A stretch of DNA of 47,770 nucleotides from Verrucomicrobiia bacterium (GCA_011525695.1 WYBX01000024.1:1-47770), one strand, 5' to 3'; shown: positions 7,594 through 16,359, counted from the stretch's first letter. A program made the numbers and translations. The notes: generated by a model from the sequence alone, not told the origin.

Positions 7594-8285
7594 GATCGCG
7601 CTCCCCCGGCCAGCAATGGTGCCAGCGTCGCCCACACCGTCTCGGCGATCCGTTCGTGTCCCGTCGCGTTCGGGTGGATCCGATCCCCCTGGTTGTATTC
7701 CAGTCGTCCGCCGACGCCCTCGAGCAGGAAGGGAATGAGGGTCGCGTCGTGCTTTTCCGCGACGGCGGGGAACATTTCCGCAAATGCACGGGTGTAATCC
7801 GCGCCCATGGCCGGCGGCATCTGCATCCCGGCAATCACGATTTTTGCCGCGGGATTCTTCGCGCGCACCCGGCGGATGATTTGCTCGAGATTGGCGCGGG
7901 ATACGTCGGGACTGATCCCGCGCAAGCCGTCATTGGCGCCGAGCGCGAGGACGAAGACGTCGACCGGCTGCCGCAGGATCCAGTCGACCCGGCGCAGCCC
8001 GCCCGAGGTGGTCTCGCCGCTCAGCCCGGCATTGACGATCCGCCAGTCCAGCCCGGCGGCATCGATCTTATCCTGGATCAGTGCGGGATAAGCCTGGGCG
8101 GCCGGATCGGGCAGGCCGTAACCGGCGGTGAGGCTGTCCCCAAAAAAGACAATCGTGCGCATGGGAGTGGCGGCGAGGGCCGGCGAGGAAGCGACGGCGA
8201 GCGCCGCGAGCCAGCACGCGACGAGGCGTGCCGGGCGGCGAAACCACCGGGGCAGGGCCGGGACTTTTATCCGGCGGTCGGGCAT
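7590..8285 (-). CDS. tesA: Periplasmic SGNH esterase / lysophospholipase, TesA type
   Basis: 231 residues from the ATG at 8285, with a secretion signal (hydrophobic run at about 21-39 ending in ALA). The SGNH blocks are visible: GDSLTAGYG with nucleophile S51, the block II glycine in NAGLSGETT, GANDG as block III, and DRIHPNATGH carrying the catalytic Asp/His near the C-terminus. Family members hydrolyse thioesters, aryl esters and lysophospholipids in the periplasm. It is divergent from ybbA, whose start lies 46 bp away, which is the classic tesA-ybbAP arrangement. The stop overlaps the GTG of the downstream barrel gene. A longer start at 8372 is open but puts about 29 residues before the signal. 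Confidence 0.92.
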   Translation of the reverse strand: MPDRRIKVPALPRWFRRPARLVACWLAALAVASSPALAATPMRTIVFFGDSLTAGYGLPDPAAQAYPALIQDKIDAAGLDWRIVNAGLSGETTSGGLRRVDWILRQPVDVFVLALGANDGLRGISPDVSRANLEQIIRRVRAKNPAAKIVIAGMQMPPAMGADYTRAFAEMFPAVAEKHDATLIPFLLEGVGGRLEYNQGDRIHPNATGHERIAETVWATLAPLLAGGARS

Positions 8286-8331
8286 CCCGGGCTTCCTTTC
8301 AGGCCGATCGTGTGTTTCGTGGGCATCCGAA

Positions 8332-9093
8332 ATGAGTGGTCCATCCATGCTTAAAGTCGAGCGGCTGACCAAGACCTATGACGCGGCCGGCGGCCGGGAT
8401 TTGACGGTCCTGAAGGAGGTGAGCTTCGAACTGCAGCCTGGCGCGAGCCTCGCGATTGTCGGGCCGAGTGGCAGTGGGAAGACCACGCTGCTCGGACTTT
8501 GTGCCGGGTTGGATCAACCGACCAGCGGGGCGGTGGCCCTGGCGGGTGAATCGATTGGGGAATTGAGCGAGGATGCGCGCGCACTGGTCCGAAACCAGCA
8601 CGTTGGTTTCGTCTTTCAGAATTTTCAACTGGTGCCGACGCTCACTGCGCTCGAGAACGTGATGGTGCCGCTGGAACTGCGCGGCGAGGGCGGCGCCGCG
8701 ACCGAGGCGGAGGCGCGGCGGCTGCTGGCGCGGGTGGGGCTCGGCGAGCGCTGCGATCATTATCCGGTGCAGCTTTCCGGGGGCGAGCAGCAGCGCGTGG
8801 CCCTCGCCCGCGCCTTCATGAACCGGCCGAAAATCCTCTTTTGCGACGAGCCGACCGGGAACCTCGACAACGACACTGCCGGGGCGATGGTCCAGCTGAT
8901 ATTCGACCTCAACCACGAAAAGGGCACGACGCTCGTGCTGGTGACCCACGACCTCGAGCTGGCCAGGCGCTGCCAGCGGATCATCCGGCTGAAAAGCGGT
9001 GCGGTCGTGAGCGACCTGCCCATGGAGCACCACGAAACGGGGGAAACGGGATCGCCCGCGAAAGACGCGAATCGGCGCGCCCGCCATGACTGA
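8332..9093 (+). CDS. ybbA: ABC transporter ATP-binding protein YbbA
   Basis: 253 residues. Walker A GPSGSGKTT (44-52), a Q-loop in VFQNFQLVP, signature LSGGEQQRVALARA, Walker [13 protein letters not shown] and the H-loop in LVTHD are all present. This is the LolD/MacB-like subgroup of ATPases that power FtsX-fold permeases without substrate translocation. Partner genes are tesA (divergent) and ybbP (downstream), matching the conserved ybbAP-tesA trio. A second in-frame ATG at 8347 is an equally possible start; neither has a clear ribosome-binding site. The C-terminal 25 residues past the usual end are polar and low in complexity. Confidence 0.92.
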   Translation: MSGPSMLKVERLTKTYDAAGGRDLTVLKEVSFELQPGASLAIVGPSGSGKTTLLGLCAGLDQPTSGAVALAGESIGELSEDARALVRNQHVGFVFQNFQLVPTLTALENVMVPLELRGEGGAATEAEARRLLARVGLGERCDHYPVQLSGGEQQRVALARAFMNRPKILFCDEPTGNLDNDTAGAMVQLIFDLNHEKGTTLVLVTHDLELARRCQRIIRLKSGAVVSDLPMEHHETGETGSPAKDANRRARHD

Positions 9094-9130
9094 ATGCGTG
9101 GGACGAAGGAGATGGGGCTTAGCCAGGAGG

Positions 9131-9344
9131 AACCACGAAAGACACGAAACACACGAAAGGCACCATGACCGATGTCATCTATCGCGAGGAATCGTACCGG
9201 CTCATCGGAGCCTGCTTTGAAGTATACAAGGAAAAGGGCTGCGGCTTTCTCGAAGCGGTGCTGGTGAATTTTGGTCACTTCCCGAAGGTGGAGTGGGAGC
9301 GAATCGTGCACTGAATTTCGTGTGTTTCGTGCATTTCGTGGTTT
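9131..9344. mobile_element. GxxExxY cassette bounded by inverted repeats, inserted between ybbA and ybbP
   Basis: Two 28-nt arms, 9131-9158 and about 9316-9344, are inverted repeats matching at 26 of 28 positions. Each is built from repeated CACGAAA/TTTCGTG units. They enclose a very short GxxExxY reading frame. The right arm ends 4 bases before the ybbP start codon, so the insertion separates two genes that are normally adjacent. The arms can form a long hairpin in the ybbA-ybbP message. Confidence 0.72.
9165..9314 (+). pseudogene. GxxExxY-family protein, in-frame internal deletion (49 aa)
   Basis: The frame MTDVIYREESYRLIGACF... continues through KEKGCGFLEAV to LVNFGHFPKVEWERIVH and stops at TGA 9312-9314. 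The first half matches the beginning and the second half the very end of GxxExxY proteins, which are usually about 125 residues. The middle, including the conserved region after FLEAVYQ, is missing, yet the frame is preserved across the join. The result is either a recent in-frame deletion or a kept mini-protein. The function of the family is not known. Confidence 0.72.
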
Positions 9345-9348
9345 CCTA

Positions 9349-11937
9349 ATGTCTTTCATATTCAAGATGGCCTGGCGGGATTCGCGGGCGTCGCGGCGGC
9401 GGCTGATGCTGTTCTCGCTCTCCGTCGTGCTTGGGATCGCTGCCCTCGTCGCGATCGGCTCGCTCGGCGCCAACCTCGAGCGCGCGATCGACGAGCAGGC
9501 CCGCGGGCTCCTCGGCGCCGACCTGATCATCACCGGCCGCAATCCTCCCAGCGCCGAGGTCTACCAGTATATCGAACGGCTCGGCGGCGAGTACTCCCGC
9601 GAAGTGAGCTTCTCCTCGATGCTGGCATTCCCCACTGCCGGCAACCTGACCCGGCTCGTCAACGTGCGCGCGCTGGAGGGAAATTTCCCCTACTACGGCG
9701 AATTCACGACGGCTCCCGCCGACGCACCGGAGAGGTTCCTGGCCGGCGGCAACGTGACGATCCTCGAGGAGACGTTGCTGAGCCAGTTTGGCGCCCGGGT
9801 GGGTGACACCGTCAAGCTGGGCGACACACTCTTCACGATCATCGGCGCGCTGCAGAAACTGCCGGGCGAATCCTCGGCGATCAGCGCCACGATCGCGCCG
9901 CGTGCCCTGGTGCCGATGGCGGCGCTCGAGGCGACCGGCCTGGCTGAGCGGAACGTTTTGGTCCGCTATCGCACGATGCTCAAGCTGCCGCCGGAGCATC
10001 CGCCAGCGGACGTCGAGGCCGCGATGCGGCGCGAATTCCGCGAGGAGCGGCTGGGCTATGACACGGTGGCGGAGCGCAAGCGCGACCTCGGCCGCGTGCT
10101 GGAGAACATCGAGGGTTTCCTCAGCCTGGTGGGCTTTGTCGCGCTGTTTCTCGGCGCCATCGGGGTGGCGAGCGCGATTCACGTTTACGTGCGGCAGAAG
10201 ATCACGACCGTCGCCGTGCTGCGCTGCCTGGGTGCGACGGCCTGGCAGAGTTTCGCGGTATACCTGCTCCAGGGTTTCGCCCTCGGTGTTTTTGGCGCGG
10301 TGCTCGGCGCCGCTTTGGGAATCGCCGTGCAGTTCGCCCTGCCCCAGCTCCTCCAGGGGATGCTGCCTTTCGACGTGGCCTTCACCATCGCCTGGCCCGC
10401 GGTGGTGCGCGGGATGGCGGCCGGGCTCGTCATCTGCCTGCTCTTCACGCTCCTCCCGCTGCTGGCGGTGCGCAAGGTCTCACCGCTCGTTGCCCTCCGC
10501 TCAGCGTTTGCCGAGCGCGCCGGCCGCGGTCACGACCCGTGGCGGATTGCGATCGGGCTGTTCATCGCGCTCGCGGTGGCGGGCTTCGCGGTCACGCAGA
10601 CGCGGCATTGGGAACATGGACTCGGATTTGCCGGCGCGCTGCTCGCCGGTTTCGCGATTCTCGCCGGGCTGGCAAAGGCCGTAGTGTGGTCCGCCCGGCG
10701 GTGGTTTCCGCGCCGGCTGCCCTATGTCGCCCGGCAGGGTGTCGCCAATCTGTACCGGCCGAACAACCGCACCGTCCTGCTGCTGGTTTCACTCGGTCTC
10801 GGCACGTTCCTGATGCTGACGCTCTTCCTCACGCGGACGACGCTGCTGAAGGAAATCGAGTTCACAGGCGGCGGCGGCCGGCCCAACCTGCTGTTCTTCG
10901 ACATCCAGGACGACCAGATCGACGGCTTGAAGGCGATCGTGGAGGCCGAAGGCGCGCCGGTGCTCGTCCACGCCGCCATTGTCACCATGAAGATGGCGGA
11001 GGTGAAGGGCCGGACCGTCGAGGAATGGCTCAGGAGTTCGCCGTCGCGGCGCGATGAGGATTCCGCGCCGAAAGCGGGCGGGCCGGAGACAACGGAGGAT
11101 CGGATGCCGGGCTGGGCCCTGCGGCGCGAGTACCGCTCGACCTATCGCGGGCAACTCGAGGGGACTGAGCGGCTGGTCAAGGGCCAGTTCGTGGGCCGGG
11201 TCGAACCCGGCGAGCCAATCGTGCCGATTTCAGTCGAGGAGGGCCTCTTCAATCGGATGGGCCTCGCGTTGGGCGACGAGATTGTCTGGGACGTGCAGGG
11301 TGTGCCGATTCGATCGAGGGTCGCGAGCGTGCGGGCGGTGGAGTGGCGGCGGCTCGAGCCGAATTTCTTCATCGTTTTTCCGGAGGGCGTGCTGGAGCCG
11401 GCGCCGAAGTTCCATGTGGCGGCGGTGCGGACCAATGATTCGACCCATTCCGGCCGCGTGCAGCGCGCCGCCGTCCAGGCCTATCCGAGCATCACGGCGA
11501 TCGACCTGGCGCTGGTGATGCAGACGGTCGACGCGATCTTCACGAAGGTGGCCTTTGTGATCCAGTTCATGGCGCTGTTCACGGTCGTGACGGGGATCAT
11601 CGTGCTCGTGAGCGCCGTGATGACGGGCCGGTTCCAGCGGATCCGGGAGACCGTCCTGTTGCGGACACTGGGGGCGAGCCGCCGCCAGCTCGTGCAGATC
11701 CAGATCGTGGAGTATCTGATTCTCGGCGTGCTGGCGGCGATCGTGGGCTGCGTATTGTCGGTGGCCGGCAACATCCTGCTGGCGAAATTCATCTTCCGGA
11801 TCTCGCCCTCGACCTCGCTGCTGTTGCTGGTGGCCGGAGGGGCGGCGGTCTGTATCGTGACGGTGATTACCGGTTTCCTGACGAGCCGCGGGATTACCAG
11901 TCATCCTCCGCTGCAGGTGCTCCGGCAGGAGACCTGA
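9349..11937 (+). CDS. ybbP: FtsX-like ABC permease YbbP
   Basis: 862 residues from the ATG at 9349 (MSFIFKMAWRDSRASRRR). Topology: a first membrane helix at about 17-38, a large periplasmic domain, a central group of helices around 260-480 with an FtsX fold (VASAIHVYVRQKITTVAVLRCLGAT), another periplasmic domain, and a C-terminal FtsX unit with VLLRTLGASRRQLVQIQIVEYLILG. This two-FtsX layout and the length match YbbP. It should work with YbbA in the inner membrane; the transported or released substrate is not established, and lipid or lipoprotein handling is inferred from the TesA partnership. The start codon follows immediately after the inverted repeat of the inserted GxxExxY cassette, so expression may depend on readthrough. 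Confidence 0.93.
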   Translation: MSFIFKMAWRDSRASRRRLMLFSLSVVLGIAALVAIGSLGANLERAIDEQARGLLGADLIITGRNPPSAEVYQYIERLGGEYSREVSFSSMLAFPTAGNLTRLVNVRALEGNFPYYGEFTTAPADAPERFLAGGNVTILEETLLSQFGARVGDTVKLGDTLFTIIGALQKLPGESSAISATIAPRALVPMAALEATGLAERNVLVRYRTMLKLPPEHPPADVEAAMRREFREERLGYDTVAERKRDLGRVLENIEGFLSLVGFVALFLGAIGVASAIHVYVRQKITTVAVLRCLGATAWQSFAVYLLQGFALGVFGAVLGAALGIAVQFALPQLLQGMLPFDVAFTIAWPAVVRGMAAGLVICLLFTLLPLLAVRKVSPLVALRSAFAERAGRGHDPWRIAIGLFIALAVAGFAVTQTRHWEHGLGFAGALLAGFAILAGLAKAVVWSARRWFPRRLPYVARQGVANLYRPNNRTVLLLVSLGLGTFLMLTLFLTRTTLLKEIEFTGGGGRPNLLFFDIQDDQIDGLKAIVEAEGAPVLVHAAIVTMKMAEVKGRTVEEWLRSSPSRRDEDSAPKAGGPETTEDRMPGWALRREYRSTYRGQLEGTERLVKGQFVGRVEPGEPIVPISVEEGLFNRMGLALGDEIVWDVQGVPIRSRVASVRAVEWRRLEPNFFIVFPEGVLEPAPKFHVAAVRTNDSTHSGRVQRAAVQAYPSITAIDLALVMQTVDAIFTKVAFVIQFMALFTVVTGIIVLVSAVMTGRFQRIRETVLLRTLGASRRQLVQIQIVEYLILGVLAAIVGCVLSVAGNILLAKFIFRISPSTSLLLLVAGGAAVCIVTVITGFLTSRGITSHPPLQVLRQET

Positions 11938-12050
11938 TTCGGACCTGGCCGGGCAATTGCCATGCGGCCGGTGGCCGGAGGAGGCCGCGCCGGGATTGCA
12001 TCGGCGGCAGGAGGTGGAAACACTGCGCCGCGAACCGGGAAAGGAGACCC

Positions 12051-12401
12051 ATGCAGATTCTGGCACTCGAGAGGGAACTGAAGCCGATCGATTCGCGGCG
12101 GCACGCGGCCGTGCTGCGCGAGGAGGCCGCCCGGGTCTGGGCATTGAAGAAGGAAGCCGTGATCCGGGACATCTGGTTCACGGTCCGGGGCCGTTGCGCA
12201 GTGGTGATGCTCGAATGCTCATCCGAGGACGAGGCCCGGCGGCACCTGGCAACGCTGCCGCTGGTGCGGGAAGGCCTGATTGCGTTCGAGGTGCTTGCCT
12301 TGTGCAGCTACGACGGGTTCGAGCGGTTGTTCACGAGCGAGGACAGCACTCGCGGGGCATGCCGCCCGGAGACGGGAAATCCACCGGCCTCGACGGGCTG
12401 A
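12051..12401 (+). CDS. Small alpha/beta-barrel-type protein, unknown function
   Basis: 116 residues with a good ribosome-binding site (AAGGAGA) just upstream of the ATG. The core (MQILALERE, then VIRDIWFTVRGRCAVVMLEC, then LPLVREGLIAFEVLAL) has the pattern of dimeric ferredoxin-like alpha/beta-barrel proteins such as muconolactone isomerase-like or YCII-like families. The C-terminal 20 residues are polar and not part of the fold. I cannot assign an activity. It stands alone between ybbP and the convergent oxidoreductase gene. Confidence 0.7.
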   Translation: MQILALERELKPIDSRRHAAVLREEAARVWALKKEAVIRDIWFTVRGRCAVVMLECSSEDEARRHLATLPLVREGLIAFEVLALCSYDGFERLFTSEDSTRGACRPETGNPPASTG

Positions 12402-12437
12402 ACCCGAAAGAATCCTTAACGCGGCCGCCGCCGCAGT

Positions 12438-13718
12438 TCATGTCCGCTGAAAGACGCGGCCGAAGGTATGGGGATCGGGGAGTTCTCGGGGCTCGAAGCG
12501 GCGTCCGGCAGTGTACTCCGAGATGTCCACCATCGCACCGCCCCGTTCACTCGATTCGTAGGCGGCCATCAGCACGGCCATCGTGTCCCAGGCCATCAGG
12601 GCGCCGGACTGCGGATGCCGGCGGTCGTCAAGCGCGCAGTCGACCGCGTCGTTCATCTCGTTCACGTAACCGTGGGCATGAAACTGGTTCGGCCGCGGGA
12701 AGCTCGTTCCGAGGGGCGTCGGCAGCTTCTCGCGGAAGAGGAGGTTGGCCGCCGGTGCGGCCGCCGGCAGGAAGAGCTCGTTCTCGTTGTTCGGATTCAC
12801 CCGCAGGTCGTACTGGGCGAAGTCCGTGATTACCGAGAGTTCGTTGCGGATGCCGCTGATGCTGAGATCGTGACCAAGCACCTCGGCAACGGTTTCGTCC
12901 TCGAAAACCACGGTCACGCGGCCGAAATCGTCCACGTTTTGCATCACGCGGAAATGCTCGCCGGCCGCGGCGGGCTGGTGGCGGAGCACCTGGAGGGCCA
13001 GCGCGGAGACGTGCCGCGGCCGAATCGGCCGGCCCTGCCGGAGGATCCCCTCGATCTGTTTCAGCAGGAGGCACGGGCCCAGCGGATGGCAGGCCTTGTT
13101 GAACAGCGCGCCACCGCCGGACTTCGCCGGCGTGTCGTAGGCGGGTGCGTGCGAACCCTGGTGGGCGCAGACGCCGCGCTGGTAAAGCACCTTTCCCTTG
13201 TCCGTGCGGCAGGCCTCGACCAGCAGCTCGACGATGCCCTTCACGCCGTCGAAATAGACGAAATCCTCCGCGTACAGGAGCTTGGCGCCGGCGGTCCGGA
13301 CGGCATCGAGGACCGTGGCGAGATAGTCCATGGACTCGCGCTTTCGGGTGGCGGCGTCGGCCGACCTGCCCTCGGAATAGCCCGGCCAGATCACTGGTGG
13401 CTTCTCCAGGACGATGACCTTCACCCCGGCGCGGGCCGCCTCGACCGTGTAGGCGCCGTGGGCGTGGTTGGCGCAGGCGATGTTGTCGATGTCGGGGCGC
13501 AGCGTGCGCACCATTTCCTCATGCGAGGCAAAGGTGGCCCTGATTCCGTGCCGGGTGGCGAAGCGCGCGGCGTTCTCCGGCCGGGCGCTGGTGACCCCCG
13601 CCAGTTCGATCGCGACGCCGTTCTTGTGGGGAATGAGCGAATACGTGCGGGCGGTGTACTCGGCGGCGAAACCCGTGCCGTTGAGCGTGACCTGGAGCGT
13701 TCGGGGAGACGATGCCAT
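12438..13718 (-). CDS. Gfo/Idh/MocA-family NAD(P)-dependent oxidoreductase
   Basis: 426 residues. The N-terminal Rossmann part has NGTGFAAEY (13-21) in place of the usual GxGxxA motif and the family's EKP signature at 105-107 (VLEKPP). The C-terminal alpha/beta domain contains YQRGVCAHQGSHAPAY and FNKACHPLGP, where the family's catalytic Lys/His region is expected. Such enzymes act on sugars, inositols or related alcohols. The substrate cannot be told from sequence. The upstream gene on the same strand is an acetylesterase, separated by a strong hairpin at 13828-13863, so the two may share a role in glycan breakdown but probably not one transcript. Confidence 0.85.
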   Translation of the reverse strand: MASSPRTLQVTLNGTGFAAEYTARTYSLIPHKNGVAIELAGVTSARPENAARFATRHGIRATFASHEEMVRTLRPDIDNIACANHAHGAYTVEAARAGVKVIVLEKPPVIWPGYSEGRSADAATRKRESMDYLATVLDAVRTAGAKLLYAEDFVYFDGVKGIVELLVEACRTDKGKVLYQRGVCAHQGSHAPAYDTPAKSGGGALFNKACHPLGPCLLLKQIEGILRQGRPIRPRHVSALALQVLRHQPAAAGEHFRVMQNVDDFGRVTVVFEDETVAEVLGHDLSISGIRNELSVITDFAQYDLRVNPNNENELFLPAAAPAANLLFREKLPTPLGTSFPRPNQFHAHGYVNEMNDAVDCALDDRRHPQSGALMAWDTMAVLMAAYESSERGGAMVDISEYTAGRRFEPRELPDPHTFGRVFQRT

Positions 13719-13827
13719 GGGAGGCGTCGAGGAAAAGGGGAGAGACGGCGCCGGGTCAAAGCTGGATCAATTCATAGTTGGGCCCGTATTCGCGGGGCGC
13801 CGCGCCCGAGGCCCTGTTGCGGGCTCT

Positions 13828-13863
13828 GCCATTTCGATGTCACAGGTGTGACATCGAAATGGC
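13828..13863. repeat. Long perfect hairpin (family E palindrome)
   Basis: A 36-bp palindrome with 16-bp perfectly paired arms (GCCATTTCGATGTCAC) and a 4-base AGGT loop, between the acetylesterase stop and the oxidoreductase start. It has no T-run. The core TGTCACAGGTGTGACA fits the consensus TGTCRCAGSTGYGACA shared with the palindromes at 33275 and 33349. It may be a terminator-like structure or a protein-binding palindrome. Confidence 0.8.
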
Positions 13864-13909
13864 AGGGCTCAATTTCACGCGAACTCGACCGAACGCGTGG
13901 GCGCGCTCC

Positions 13910-14719
13910 CTACGGCCGGTTCTTTGTGAGTTCCAGGAACGCCTCCGCGTAGCGCCGGCCAAGGATGCGGTACGACCTGGAGTCGAAGTGGACTCTGTCG
14001 CCCTTGTGGGTCAGCCCCGCGGCGCTGACAAAACCGGTGTGCGGGATCTTGGCGGGCAGTTCCCGGTGCGCACGGTCGACCTGTATCCTGGCGGCATCCC
14101 ATGGCGCTTCAGGAAACACGCCCAACTGCCCGACAATGAATGGTGCAGTTGGCGCATTCAGTTCCGTTCTCAGGCGTGCGATCAGCGCATGCAATTTGGC
14201 TTCGTAGTCGGCAGCCAGAGCGGGCTTGGCGTCGGATTCACCCTGATGCCAGAGGATCCCTTGCAGCGTGCCCGCCCGCAGCGCCAGCTTTGCGCGACGC
14301 AGGGCATCATCCCAGGGATGACTCTGCGTTGGCTCATAACGCACGCCGGGGCGCCACACGTCGATCGGTGAACCCCCTACGGCGCACGGCACCAGTCCAA
14401 CCGTTACGCCGGGACGGGCGGCTGCGATCGCCAGTCCGAAGGTCCGTCCCAGGCCCACGCCAGCCACCGGCTTGTCGAAATGCATCGGGTCGATGGCTGG
14501 AACCCACTCGCCCATCTGGTTCAACATGAGGACGTGGGGATGCGGCTGCTTGTCCTCGGGTTCGAGTGCACCGCGACCGGCCATGTTCGACTGCCCCATC
14601 AGGAGGAAAACATGGAACGACTCCTTCGCGGGAAGGTTACCGGCAGAGATCGGTGTGATCCCGGCCAGTACCGGGAACACCACGAAAAGGACGCGAAGGA
14701 AGTGCGGGCGGGGGTTCAT
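13910..14719 (-). CDS. Secreted sialate O-acetylesterase-like / CE6-type acetylesterase
   Basis: 269 residues from the ATG at 14719. A signal peptide (LRVLFVVFPVLAGITPISA) is followed by the SGNH-like esterase domain: LLMGQSNMAGRG with nucleophile S44, a VPCAVGGSPIDVW segment, GILWHQGESD typical of the family, and a D241/H244 pair (GDRVHFDS) near the C-terminus. Length fits DUF303/SASA-domain acetylesterases, which remove acetyl groups from plant-wall or sialic glycans. The frame is open for another 213 codons upstream, but that extension overlaps slyD on the opposite strand and lacks a recognisable domain. Exported, acting in the periplasm or outside the cell. Confidence 0.88.
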   Translation of the reverse strand: MNPRPHFLRVLFVVFPVLAGITPISAGNLPAKESFHVFLLMGQSNMAGRGALEPEDKQPHPHVLMLNQMGEWVPAIDPMHFDKPVAGVGLGRTFGLAIAAARPGVTVGLVPCAVGGSPIDVWRPGVRYEPTQSHPWDDALRRAKLALRAGTLQGILWHQGESDAKPALAADYEAKLHALIARLRTELNAPTAPFIVGQLGVFPEAPWDAARIQVDRAHRELPAKIPHTGFVSAAGLTHKGDRVHFDSRSYRILGRRYAEAFLELTKNRP

Positions 14720-14839
14720 AAGAAGTCCTGGGGTCGACGGCGCGAATGATGCACCCCGGAAAGCGAAAGGATGACACGGAAGTTGGGGAATCGAAGCCGG
14801 AACTTGCGCCCGTCGCATCGCCGCTTCCATTTCAACTTC

Positions 14840-15319
14840 ATGCCTCGAGTCGTCACTTTTCATTACACGCTCCGTGCGCCCGATGGCGCGGTGCTCGACA
14901 CCTCCGCCGGCGGCGACCCGATCACTTATCTCGAGGGAGCCGGGCAGATCATCGACGGGCTGGACGAGCAGCTGCGCTTTGCCCCCGCCGGGGAAAAGGC
15001 GCGCGTGACGGTTCCGGCCCGGAAGGCATACGGGGAGCACGATCCGGCGCAGGTGCAGCGCGTGCCACGCGCGCGACTGCCGGTCGACGGCGAGTTGAAG
15101 ATCGGCGATCAATTCAAGACGGGGGCCGATCGGCACGCGCCGGTCGTGACCGTGCGGGCGATCGAGGGCGACCAGGTGCTGCTCGATGGGAATCACCCGC
15201 TGGCGGGGGTCGATCTCACCTTCGAGGTTGAGATCGTCGCCGTGCGGCCGCCCACTCCGGATGAACTGAGCCACGGCCATGCCCACGGCGCGGACGGGAA
15301 GAGCGGCCACGAACACTGA
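14840..15319 (+). CDS. slyD: FKBP-type peptidyl-prolyl isomerase, SlyD type
   Basis: 159 residues from the ATG at 14840. The first FKBP part ([29 protein letters not shown]) and PGxxxGLxxxL-like stretch ([14 protein letters not shown]) are followed by the insert-in-flap chaperone domain (about 70-125), then the return strand [19 protein letters not shown], a SlyD hallmark. The C-terminal tail is histidine-rich ([16 protein letters not shown]), as in metal-binding SlyD proteins. It is cytosolic and speeds proline isomerisation and folding. The longer start at 14771 adds an Arg-rich leader and is not preferred. It is followed 26 bp later by the kinase gene. Confidence 0.93.
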   Translation: MPRVVTFHYTLRAPDGAVLDTSAGGDPITYLEGAGQIIDGLDEQLRFAPAGEKARVTVPARKAYGEHDPAQVQRVPRARLPVDGELKIGDQFKTGADRHAPVVTVRAIEGDQVLLDGNHPLAGVDLTFEVEIVAVRPPTPDELSHGHAHGADGKSGHEH

Positions 15320-15345
15320 CGTAAAATCGAGGTGGCTTTTGCGGA

Positions 15346-16104
15346 ATGAGCGGCACAATGAGCGGAATGAAGGCCCTGGGGATCGATATTGGCGGCTCGG
15401 CGCTCAAGGGTGCGCCGGTGAATACACGGACCGGCCGACTGCTGGCCGATCGACTGCGCATCGCCACGCCGGAGCCGCTTTCCCCGCTGCAAATGTCGCG
15501 CGCCGTGGCCCGGATTGCGCGCCACTTCCACTGGCGGGGGCCGATCGGCATCGGGTTTCCCGGGGCGATCGAGGGAGGCTGCCGGATCATGACCTCGGCG
15601 AACCTGCATCCGAAGTTCGTCGGGGTGGACGGACGGAAGCTTTTCGGCCGTGCGACCGGCTGCCCGGTCTCAATGATTAATGATGCGGCCGCCGCCGCGG
15701 AGGCGGAAATGCGTTTCGGGGCCGGCCGCGGATTCATGGGCAAGACCCTGCTGCTCACGCTCGGCACGGGCGTGGGCTCCGCCCTGGCCTACCAGGGCGT
15801 GGTCGTGCCGCTCGAACTGGGCCACCTGCCCTGGCGCGGACGCGACGCGGAGGACCTGGTCGCGGCCTCGGTGCGGGAAAATCAGGACCTTTCCTGGAAG
15901 AAATGGGGCCTCCGGCTCGGAGCCTTCATCCAGACTCTCGAGAGCGTCCTCTGGCCGGAATTGATCATCGTCGGCGGAGGCGTCAGCTCGAAGCACGAGA
16001 AGTTCTTCAAATACCTCGGCACACGGGCCCGGCTGGTGCCGGCGGAATTCCTCAACCAGGCTGGCATTGTCGGTGCCGCCATCTGGACCCTGTCGACGAA
16101 GTAG
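15346..16104 (+). CDS. ROK-family sugar kinase, polyphosphate glucokinase-like
   Basis: 252 residues. Motifs: [12 protein letters not shown] (12-23) for phosphate binding, [21 protein letters not shown] with the catalytic aspartate, [11 protein letters not shown] and LELGHLPW. The compact length and the absence of a DNA-binding domain or the ROK CXCGXXGC zinc motif fit PpgK-type glucokinases, which can use polyphosphate. Polyphosphate use is inferred from overall form only. Three in-frame ATGs (15346, 15358, 15367) occur within 21 bases, two of them preceded by GCGGA, so the exact start is uncertain. It lies 26 bp after slyD on the same strand. Confidence 0.87.
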   Translation: MSGTMSGMKALGIDIGGSALKGAPVNTRTGRLLADRLRIATPEPLSPLQMSRAVARIARHFHWRGPIGIGFPGAIEGGCRIMTSANLHPKFVGVDGRKLFGRATGCPVSMINDAAAAAEAEMRFGAGRGFMGKTLLLTLGTGVGSALAYQGVVVPLELGHLPWRGRDAEDLVAASVRENQDLSWKKWGLRLGAFIQTLESVLWPELIIVGGGVSSKHEKFFKYLGTRARLVPAEFLNQAGIVGAAIWTLSTK

Positions 16105-16133
16105 GCGGGATTCGATCTGGCCCTGGATGGGTT

Positions 16134-16204
16134 GGGAGTCTGTCGGACTTATGCGGTCCGTTTTGGGAACGCCAACGGGGAGTTGGGCAGCCGACAGCCT
16201 CCTA
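16134..16204. repeat. TA-edged palindromic element (family A, copy 5)
   Basis: A 71-bp element with near-perfect arms (GGAGTCTGTCGG against CCGACAGCCTCC, one mismatch). Its interior closely resembles copy 1 at 5614-5686. It is followed directly by an IS1182-like left end, the same order as at 5.6 kb and 46.5 kb. Confidence 0.82.
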
Positions 16205-16359
16205 GACGAAAATGCCCGGGGCATTTTCGAGGATCCTTTTTCGTAGAAGAACGTCACCTATGAGCGGGCGCAGCAGTTGCCGCCAGCAGCTGCGGCTCGA
16301 CATCGAGGCGCTGCTGCAAAAGGCTGAGCAGACCGACCGACAGGCTGCCAGGCTGTAAC
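16205..16359 (+). pseudogene. IS1182-like remnant: left end plus a central transposase fragment
   Basis: The terminal hairpin CGAAAATGCC...GGCATTTTCG lies at 16207-16229 and is nearly identical to the left end at 5690. About 30 bases later comes transposase-like coding sequence: YERAQQL in one frame, then a shift of one base, then QQLRLDIEALLQKAEQTD up to about 16345. This central segment is exactly what is missing from the copy at 5742-6457. The fragment is followed by CCGACAGGCTGCC, which resembles a family-A arm. It is a decayed, frameshifted remnant. Confidence 0.7.

Noticed and set aside
12468..13952. Plus-strand open frame of 494 codons opposite the oxidoreductase gene
   Set aside because: Antisense shadow with no recognisable domain; the minus strand has the EKP signature.
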